Source: Acidobacteriota bacterium
GTDB lineage: Bacteria; Acidobacteriota; Aminicenantia; UBA2199
Assembly: GCA_028749105.1 (NCBI GenBank)
Contig: JAQUQF010000054.1
Coordinates: forward strand, 1-8,883
Direction of reading: 5' to 3'
DNA length: 8,883 nt
This document shows positions 1-5,558 of the stretch, in pieces. The translations under genes were made by a program, and so were the position numbers. Under the pieces are notes generated by a model that did not search any database, was not told where the DNA came from, and saw only the letters and a list, made by a program, of their open reading frames with translations. How positions within the stretch are numbered: position 1 is the stretch's first letter; each line of letters opens with the position of its first letter.

Positions 1-1463
1 CCCTGGGAATGGGGGGTCAGCCGGCTGGAATAGGGCTGGACTCCGGCCGCCGGAACGCCGATCAGCTCGATTTCCGGGGTCGTTGCCGCCGCGTCAGTTC
101 CGAAATCGACGCAGAACATGGCCTGCAGCGGCTCCTTCTCCCCGAAGGTGCGCTGGGGGTCGGGGCTGGCATGGACGTTCTGCACGGAGTAGGCATTGAC
201 CACGCCCCGGGCCTGCTGCTGGATGCGATAGGAGACCAGCGGACCGAAGACCGCCGCCTGGTTGGCCGCAGGGACATGGATCTTTTCGCTGAACGAGGCG
301 AATTCGCGGTTGACCGAATTTTGCACGAGCACGGTCACCTCGAGATCGCCGTCGATCACCGGGAGCAGGTCGGCCAGGATCAGGCCGTCGGCCAGGGTCT
401 TTTCCATATCGGCCTTGTCGTAGGTGAAGGGCAGGGTCTTGGTGTGCTGGTAGACGATCTGTTCGCCGCGGCGCAGGTCGACCACCAACTTGTAGGAGCA
501 GGAATACTTGTGCGTGTCGTTGGAGTAGTCCACCGAGATCCGCTCGGGCCAGATGGCGAAATGGAGGAGGTTCATCCCCGACACCGGGTCGCGCAGGATC
601 AGGAGCTCGTGGCGGCTGTTGAGAAAGTCGACCGAATTCTCGATGTTGACGAAGGATTTGAAGTGCAGGAACTGGTTGGCGTAGGTGGTGTTGATGTGCT
701 CCTTGGGCAGGTCGGATATCTTGGCCATCAGCGTCATGTCGCGCATGGAGGGGGCGAAGTTGCTGGTCCGCTCGCCCGGGATCAGCGTCAGGGCGATCTC
801 GGCGACCTCAGGCTTGATCTCGTATATTTTCTTGTAAATCGCCTGGTAATTCTGCGAGCTGTATTCCCCGATCTGGCTGACCAGCAATTGGTCGGGGCCG
901 TCCACGGCCGGCACATACAGCTTGAAGTCGCCCGCCCCCCCCTTGCGGTAGAACACGACGTTGAACATTGTCGGCATCCCCTTGCCCGGGTCGCCGTAAT
1001 ACTCCCAGATCTCGATGGGGTAGAGGTAGCTGTTGAACACTTCGTTGCGATACGCCGGCGGGCCCAGCAGGATGTGAATGCGGCCGCGATCGGTTTTCCA
1101 GCCGGGCAGGGGCGAGGTGAAGCCGTAGTAGCGATTGGCGTACTGGAAGCGCTTGACGTGCTCGTCCTGGAACTCGTTTTCCGGGGTGCCGCGGTTGGGG
1201 TCGCGTTGGTTCCAGAAGATGCTCATGAAGGCTTCGCGATCCCGGTCGTTGGTCAGCTGCAGGAAGATCTTGCGCTCGTCGGCGGTGATGATGTAGTCGA
1301 CCAGCTCCAGCCACTTCGCGTATTTCTCGGCCAGTGGGGGGCTTTTGGGCGTGCCGCCGCAGAGCACCCCGACGAAAATGAGGAGCAGGCCCAGGATGGC
1401 GGTCCCCCGGCATAAGCCGCTTCTGCCAGCGAAAACCGGCGAATCTTTTCCGCATGAAGCCAT
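1..1463 (-). CDS. GWxTD domain-containing exported protein (3' end outside window)
   Basis: An open frame runs from the ATG at 1463-1461 to the left edge without a stop (487 codons visible). An N-terminal hydrophobic stretch (about residues 21-36, ending VLCGG with Cys35) suggests a signal peptide. The residue before the cysteine is Leu rather than Gly/Ala/Ser, so lipoprotein processing is doubtful. The diagnostic block is at about residues 83-156: FWNQRDPNRGTPENEF, then GWKTDRGRIHILLGPP (GWKTD at 121-125), then IEIWEYY. This order is typical of the GWxTD domain, a family of unknown biochemical function known from Acidobacteriota, Bacteroidota and related phyla. The rest looks like beta-rich extracytoplasmic sequence. 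The start is supported by AGAGG at 1473-1477, nine bases upstream, and no other in-frame Met occurs before about residue 80. It lies downstream of two VWA-like genes. Family assignment is firm; function is unknown. Confidence 0.88.
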   Translation of the reverse strand, partial: MASCGKDSPVFAGRSGLCRGTAILGLLLIFVGVLCGGTPKSPPLAEKYAKWLELVDYIITADERKIFLQLTNDRDREAFMSIFWNQRDPNRGTPENEFQDEHVKRFQYANRYYGFTSPLPGWKTDRGRIHILLGPPAYRNEVFNSYLYPIEIWEYYGDPGKGMPTMFNVVFYRKGGAGDFKLYVPAVDGPDQLLVSQIGEYSSQNYQAIYKKIYEIKPEVAEIALTLIPGERTSNFAPSMRDMTLMAKISDLPKEHINTTYANQFLHFKSFVNIENSVDFLNSRHELLILRDPVSGMNLLHFAIWPERISVDYSNDTHKYSCSYKLVVDLRRGEQIVYQHTKTLPFTYDKADMEKTLADGLILADLLPVIDGDLEVTVLVQNSVNREFASFSEKIHVPAANQAAVFGPLVSYRIQQQARGVVNAYSVQNVHASPDPQRTFGEKEPLQAMFCVDFGTDAAATTPEIELIGVPAAGVQPYSSRLTPHSQ

Positions 1464-1494
1464 GATTTGGAACCTCTTCGCTTTCTTGCTTCTA

Positions 1495-1523
1495 ATTATA
1501 TCATAATAAGACGGAATACCGAA
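1495..1523 (-). promoter_or_regulatory. Possible promoter for the GWxTD gene
   Basis: On the minus strand a perfect TATAAT lies at 1500-1495, about 32 bases before the ATG at 1463. The hexamer 17 bases upstream (TTCGGT, 1523-1518) matches the -35 consensus poorly. The surrounding intergenic sequence is AT-rich compared with the genes. It would give a leader of roughly 25 bases. Read-through from the VWA-like gene is an equally good explanation of expression. Confidence 0.35.
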
Positions 1524-1570
1524 CCGCAATTTCCCGCAGGAAAAAAGGGGGAACAGGAAGCGGTGCGCCG

Positions 1571-2470
1571 CTACTTGGCTTCTTTCCAGGCCTTCATGAT
1601 GGCTTGCAGCCCGGACGTTGGTTCGGCGATCGTTTTGCAGACGCCGCCGGTGGCTTCGGCGAGTTTGCTGAAAGCGGAGTACATGTCGCTCGAGCTCTCC
1701 AACAGGTTGCCGGAGACGGAAGTGCTCTTGGAGGTGACGTAGATGAAGTGCTGGGTCAGCGGCACCTGCTTGTAGTATTCAGCGAGAGCCGCGATGTCGA
1801 AGGGCTCCTTCGTTTCGCCGGTAAGGAACAACTCGTTGGCCAGGAAAGCGAACTTGGGCATGTCCGCCATAACGTTCAGCGCTTCGCGCTTGGGCACCGG
1901 CCGGAATTCGCGTTCGAACAGCACGATGATGTGGTTCTCCCCCTTCTGGCCGCGGAAGGCGGCGGAGAGCTGGCGCAACGTCTTGTCGTTGACCATGCGC
2001 AGCTGGCCCAGGTTGGCCACACCCTGGCGGTAGGGATTGAACAGCTCGGTCATGTCCCGCTCTTGGGGAACCCCGCCCGAGCCCGCGTACTCGCCCACGA
2101 CAAAGTCCTCGAGGTTGCGGACGGCGGTCTCCAGATCCTTGATGACCTGCTTGTAGTTCTGCCCCGAGCGGGAGATGTCGCCGCGCAGCTTCTCCTGCAT
2201 CATGGCGATCAGTTCCGCCTTCGGCCGCGCAAGGGTCTTGGGGGAAAAGCCGTATACCCGCGCCGGCGACTGGATGATCAGCTGGTCGCTGGGTCCGAGC
2301 ATCTTGTTGAAAATGAACTCCACCGCGTCTTCCACGCCGTTGGCGTTGTCGAGGAACTCGAAAAAGACGACCAGGTTGCGCGGGCCGGCGGCCGGCAGCG
2401 GGCTCGACCCCGCCGTGGCGAGGAACATCAGGGAAAATAGCGTAAAAGCAATGACCATACTGCGTCGCAT
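1571..2470 (-). CDS. Exported VWA-like protein, paralog 2
   Basis: This is a 299-residue protein with a Sec-type signal peptide (MRR, hydrophobic core to about residue 20, likely cleavage near residues 20-28). The mature part has the order of a von Willebrand A-like fold: a strand RNLVVFFEFLDNANG (31-45), helix VEDAVEFIFNKML (46-58), strand DQLIIQSP (62-69), a helical middle (80-170), strand ENHIIVLFERE (178-188), strand QHFIYVTSK (240-248), and a closing helix DMYSAFSKLAEATGG (262-276). The MIDAS motif DxSxS expected after the first strand is absent (FEFLD there), so metal-dependent adhesion is not predicted. It has a single cysteine, Cys278. It is about two-thirds identical to the product of 2555-3424, a tandem duplication; the two differ most at the signal peptide and at about residues 120-139. 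AGGAGG at 2481-2476, five bases before the ATG, fixes the start. The VWA assignment rests on pattern only; the function is unknown. Confidence 0.85.
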   Translation of the reverse strand: MRRSMVIAFTLFSLMFLATAGSSPLPAAGPRNLVVFFEFLDNANGVEDAVEFIFNKMLGPSDQLIIQSPARVYGFSPKTLARPKAELIAMMQEKLRGDISRSGQNYKQVIKDLETAVRNLEDFVVGEYAGSGGVPQERDMTELFNPYRQGVANLGQLRMVNDKTLRQLSAAFRGQKGENHIIVLFEREFRPVPKREALNVMADMPKFAFLANELFLTGETKEPFDIAALAEYYKQVPLTQHFIYVTSKSTSVSGNLLESSSDMYSAFSKLAEATGGVCKTIAEPTSGLQAIMKAWKEAK

Positions 2471-2500
2471 GCGTGCCTCCTCAGAGATTCAAACTCCAAA

Positions 2501-2530
2501 TATGATACTACATTTCCAAAAAATATCATA
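2501..2530. repeat. AT-rich inverted repeat between the two VWA-like genes
   Basis: TATGATA (2501-2507) and TATCATA (2524-2530) are perfect 7-bp inverted arms separated by 16 bases. They lie in the 84-bp gap between the stop of paralog 1 and the ribosome binding site of paralog 2. Each arm also resembles a -10 hexamer (TATCAT, read on the minus strand, differs from TATAAT at one position). No run of T follows in either direction as a factor-independent terminator would need. It could be an operator or promoter region for paralog 2, or chance in AT-rich sequence. Confidence 0.35.
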
Positions 2531-2554
2531 CTTTACGAAGTCCATTAGTTACGG

Positions 2555-3424
2555 CTATTTGGCGTTTTTCCATGTCTTCAAGACGGCTTCCAACCCGGTC
2601 ATGGGCTCGGCGGTCGTTTTACAGACGCCGCCGGTGGCTTCGGCCAGCTTGCTGAAGGCGGAATACATGTCCCCCGAGTTCTCGAACAGGTTGCCGCCGG
2701 CCAAAGAGTTCTTTGACGTGACATAGATGAAGTGCTGGGCCAGAGGCACCTGCTTGAAATAGGCGGCGAGGGCCGGCACGTCGAAGAGTTGCCTCGGGTT
2801 TCCGGTGGCAAACAGTTCGTTGGACTGGAAGGCATACTTGGGGACATCGGCCAGCACATTCAGCGCTTCGCGCTTGGGGATCGGCCGGAATTCGCGTTCG
2901 AACAGCACAATGAGGTGGTTTTCGCCTTCCCGGCCGCGGAAAGCGGCGGTGAGCGTGCGCAGCGAGGCATCCTTGACCTTGCGCAGCTGGTTCAGGTTGG
3001 CCAGTTCCTGCCGGTACAGGATGAACAGCTCGTTCATGTCCTTGTTCGTGTCGATCGCTCCTGACGGGTAGGCCAGTTCTTCGATTTCGCGGGCGGCGGC
3101 ATCCAGATTATGGATGACCTGCTTGTAGCCCTGCCCCGCCCGGGAGATGTCTCGGCGCAGCTTTCCCTGCACCATGGCGATCAGTCCAGCCTTCGGCTGC
3201 GACAGGGTGGCTGGGGAGAAACTGTACGTCCGCGTTGGCGACTGGATGATCAGCTGGTCGCCGGGCCGGAGCATCTTGTTGAAGATGAATTCCACCGCGT
3301 CTTCCACCCCATTGGCGTTGTCGAGGAATTCAAAGTAGACGATCAGATTGCGCGGCCTTGATTCCGCCGCGACGAAAAAGGTCAGAGAGATTGCCAATAG
3401 AATGAAAACGATGACGCGCCTCAT
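2555..3424 (-). CDS. Exported VWA-like protein, paralog 1
   Basis: This 289-residue protein has a signal peptide (MRR plus a hydrophobic core at about 4-20, probable cleavage near AAES at 19-22). The mature chain starts almost directly with the first VWA-like strand RNLIVYFEFLDNANG (25-39). The same blocks as in the neighbouring paralog follow: EDAVEFIFNKML, DQLIIQSP, ENHLIVLFEREFRP, QHFIYVTSK and DMYSAFSKLAEATGG. The most constant stretches are the first strand and helix, the FEREFRP-PKREALNV block (175-190), and the C-terminal helix with the only cysteine (Cys268). No MIDAS DxSxS is present. The ATG overlaps the TGA of the pseudouridine synthase gene (ATGA at 3424-3421). AAGGAG at 3437-3432, seven bases upstream and inside that gene, serves as ribosome binding site. 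It is the last coupled gene of the two-component operon, so its expression probably follows the kinase and regulator. Specific function unknown. Confidence 0.86.
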   Translation of the reverse strand: MRRVIVFILLAISLTFFVAAESRPRNLIVYFEFLDNANGVEDAVEFIFNKMLRPGDQLIIQSPTRTYSFSPATLSQPKAGLIAMVQGKLRRDISRAGQGYKQVIHNLDAAAREIEELAYPSGAIDTNKDMNELFILYRQELANLNQLRKVKDASLRTLTAAFRGREGENHLIVLFEREFRPIPKREALNVLADVPKYAFQSNELFATGNPRQLFDVPALAAYFKQVPLAQHFIYVTSKNSLAGGNLFENSGDMYSAFSKLAEATGGVCKTTAEPMTGLEAVLKTWKNAK

Positions 3425-4209
3425 TTTCTTACTCCTTCTTCCCTTTTTCTTCCCTCTCTCTTCCCCATTGGTTGCTTGCCATAGTTAAAATTTCTTTTAA
3501 AGGCCTCGACCTCGGCTTCGCGCAGTTCGCGCCACTCGCCCAGCGGCAGCTTGCCCAGGGTGAGAGTGCCGATGGCCACGCGGCGCAGCTTTTCCACCGG
3601 GTGGCCGGAGTACTTGAACGCCTTGCGCAGGATGTGCTTCTTGCCCTCGTTGATGGTCACGCGCAGCCAGGAGTTGCCGCTGGCGGTGGCGCTCACTTCC
3701 TCGATGGTGAAGGGGTTCAACCGTTCGCCTTCCAGGAAAATGCCGCGCTCCAGCTTCTGGCGCGTCGCCTCGCCCAGCGTGCCCTTGATCTTCAGCAGGT
3801 AGGCCTTGGGAACGCCGTTGCGCGCCGCCAGGATGAAATTGGCCAGCTCGCCGTCGTTGGTCAGCAGCAGCAGGCCGTCCGAGTTGAAATCGAGCCTCCC
3901 GACCGGGTAGACCCGTTCGCGGATGCGGCCGATGTAGTCGCGGACCGTCGGCCGCCCCTCGGGATCGGCCAGAGTGGAAACGACCCCGGTCGGCTTGTTG
4001 AGGATAAAGTAGCTTTTCTGCTGGGGGACCAGCTTCAACAGCTTGCCGCCCATGTGGACCTGATCGGCCGGGAAGCGGACGGGATAATTGGGGTCGGTCA
4101 CCACGCGGCCCTTGACCCGGAAGCGGCCCTCGTGGATCCACTGGCGGATATCGCGGCGGCTGGCCAGCCCGCAGTCCTGCAGGTATTTCATCAGTTTCGT
4201 TTCTTTCAT
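3421..4209 (-). CDS. rluB: RluB/RsuA-family rRNA pseudouridine synthase
   Basis: The 262-residue product has an N-terminal S4 RNA-binding domain (about residues 3-60: LMKYLQDCGLASRRDIRQWI, then RVKGRVVTDP). The catalytic domain starts at YFILNKPTGVVST (67-79). The active-site block is GRLDFNSDGLLLLTNDGE (104-121), with Asp107 as predicted nucleophile. The C-terminal block HPVEKLRRVAIGTLTLGKLPLGEWREL (203-229) is typical of the family. Members isomerise one uridine in rRNA: RluB acts on 23S rRNA near the peptidyl transferase centre and RsuA on 16S. The S4 domain fits either, and RluB is the more likely name for a phylum with one copy. The block usually like EGRNRQVRRM is INEGKKHILRKAF here, a moderate divergence. 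The last 14 residues form a very basic tail from a purine-only stretch that also carries the next gene's ribosome binding site. Start and stop both lie in ATGA overlaps, so it is coupled to the regulator upstream and the VWA-like gene downstream. A link to signalling is not evident. Confidence 0.92.
   Translation of the reverse strand: MKETKLMKYLQDCGLASRRDIRQWIHEGRFRVKGRVVTDPNYPVRFPADQVHMGGKLLKLVPQQKSYFILNKPTGVVSTLADPEGRPTVRDYIGRIRERVYPVGRLDFNSDGLLLLTNDGELANFILAARNGVPKAYLLKIKGTLGEATRQKLERGIFLEGERLNPFTIEEVSATASGNSWLRVTINEGKKHILRKAFKYSGHPVEKLRRVAIGTLTLGKLPLGEWRELREAEVEAFKRNFNYGKQPMGKREGRKREEGVRK
3432..3466. repeat. 35-base homopurine/homopyrimidine tract
   Basis: All 35 bases are pyrimidine on the plus strand and purine on the minus (coding) strand. 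The tract encodes the basic tail of the pseudouridine synthase with AGA, AGG, AAA and GAA codons, unlike the CGC/GAG-rich body of the gene. Its downstream end provides the AAGGAG ribosome binding site of the next gene. Confidence 0.8.
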
Positions 4210-5558
4210 TTTTTTATCCCCAGGCGTTTGATCAGCTCGTAGAGCGTGGACGGTTTCAGGTGCAGGTCCTCGGCGGCCCTTTTTTGCACCCAGTTGTTCT
4301 TGTCCAGCGTCTCCATGATCAGCTGCCTCTTGAAGGCGTCCACCTTCTCATTGAAACCGCCCGCCCCCTCCAGATGGTGGCTGGTGACGCCCAGCACCTC
4401 CGGGGGCAGGGCCTCGGGGGTCAGGATCTCGTCGTTGCTGAGCAGGACCGCGCGCAGCATGGCGTTCTGCAGCTCGCGGATGTTGCCCGGCCAGTTGTAG
4501 TCCATCAGCTGGCGGATGAACTTCGGGCCCATGGCCTTGGAGTTCTTCTTGTTCTCGCCGGCAAAGCGCTTGAGGAAGGCGTCGGCCAGCAGGGGGCTGT
4601 CCTCCTTGCGCTCGCGCAGTGGAGGCAGGTGGATGTTGATGATGTTCAGCCGGTAGTACAGGTCCTCGCGGAACTCGCCGCTTTTCACCCTGGGCAGCAG
4701 GTCGATGTTGGTGGCGGCCAGGATGCGCACATCGACCTTCTTGATCTGGTTGCTGCCCAGCGGCTGGATCTCCTTTTCCTGCAGCACGCGCAGGATCTTG
4801 GCCTGGGTCTCGTTGGTGAGGTTGGCGATCTCATCGAAGAAGATGGTGCCGCCGTCGGTCTCCTCGAAGATGCCTTTCTTGTCGGCGACGGCGCCGGTGT
4901 AGGCGCCCTTCTTGTAGCCGAAGAGCAGGCTCTCGAAGAGGCTGGCCGGGATGTTGCTCGAGTTGAAGGGGGAAAACGGCATGTGGCGGCGGTTGGAGTT
5001 GGAGTGGATGGCCTGGGCGATCAGCTCCTTGCCGGTGCCGCTTTCGCCGGTGATCAGCACGGTGGAGTTGGCGTCGGCGACGCTCTCCACGATGCCCAGG
5101 ATCTTCTTCAGCAGGGGGCTGCGGCCGATGATGTTTTCAAAGGAGAACCTGTCGCCGAGGGTCTTCCGGAGCTGGGCGTTCTCCTGGTTCAGATTCTTTT
5201 CCTTAATCACCCGGTCGACCCTGTGGCGCAGCTCGACGTTGTTGAACGGCTTCTGCAGGTAGTCCAGCGCCCCGTTCTGGATGGCCTCGATGGCGGCCTC
5301 GATGGTGCCGAAGGCGGTCAGGAAGATGACGCGCACCGCCGGGTCGTCTTTTTTCAGCTCGCCGAAGATCTCCAGCCCCGAGCTGCCGGGGATCATCTGG
5401 TCCATGATCACCACGTCGACGTCGGGCGAGTGGTTGGCCTTGGCCTGGGTCTTGTTCTCCGAGATGCGCAGGTCGTATTCCGGCTCCAGAAAGATGCGCT
5501 TGAAAATGTCGTGGATGACGATCTCGTCGTCGACCAGGTGGATGATCTTTTTCTTCAT
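4206..5558 (-). CDS. Sigma-54-dependent response regulator (NtrC family)
   Basis: This 450-residue protein has the full NtrC-type layout. The receiver domain (1-120) shows acidic residues Asp10/Asp11, predicted phosphoacceptor Asp53 (VVIMDQMIPG), Thr81 and Lys103. The AAA+ domain (about 140-370) has Walker A GESGTGKE (171-178), the sigma-54 contact loop GAYTGA (218-223, Tyr in place of the commoner Phe), Walker B TIFFDEI (238-244) and the FREDLYYRLN arginine region (296-305). The C-terminal Fis-type helix-turn-helix is at about 408-448 (WVQKRAAEDLHLKPSTLYELIKRLGI). Phosphorylation by a partner kinase should drive oligomerisation and ATP-dependent opening of sigma-54 promoters. The partner is almost certainly the kinase just upstream, since the ATG overlaps its TGA (ATGA at 5558-5555), with GAGGAG at 5573-5568 nine bases before the start. 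Its own stop overlaps the pseudouridine synthase start. The target genes cannot be read from the window with confidence. Confidence 0.96.
   Translation of the reverse strand: MKKKIIHLVDDEIVIHDIFKRIFLEPEYDLRISENKTQAKANHSPDVDVVIMDQMIPGSSGLEIFGELKKDDPAVRVIFLTAFGTIEAAIEAIQNGALDYLQKPFNNVELRHRVDRVIKEKNLNQENAQLRKTLGDRFSFENIIGRSPLLKKILGIVESVADANSTVLITGESGTGKELIAQAIHSNSNRRHMPFSPFNSSNIPASLFESLLFGYKKGAYTGAVADKKGIFEETDGGTIFFDEIANLTNETQAKILRVLQEKEIQPLGSNQIKKVDVRILAATNIDLLPRVKSGEFREDLYYRLNIINIHLPPLRERKEDSPLLADAFLKRFAGENKKNSKAMGPKFIRQLMDYNWPGNIRELQNAMLRAVLLSNDEILTPEALPPEVLGVTSHHLEGAGGFNEKVDAFKRQLIMETLDKNNWVQKRAAEDLHLKPSTLYELIKRLGIKK

Noticed and set aside
9..1415. Long plus-strand open frame of 468 codons
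   Set aside because: It is antisense to the GWxTD gene, whose minus-strand frame shows clear family motifs; the plus frame gives low-complexity G/V/D-rich protein typical of antisense frames in high-GC genes.
808..1455. Minus-strand frame of 215 codons with its own ATG at 1455
   Set aside because: It is a +1 frame shadow of the GWxTD gene, Arg/Pro-rich and without motifs, while the frame from 1463 carries GWKTD.
1527..1570. Intrinsic terminator after the second VWA-like gene
   Set aside because: A short TTTCC/GGAAA hairpin can be drawn, but the T run lies before it instead of after it on the minus strand and the stem has only five pairs.
4889..4906. GAYTGA instead of GAFTGA as a loss-of-function change in the regulator
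   Set aside because: Tyr at this position is known to occur in functional sigma-54 activators and all other AAA+ motifs are intact.
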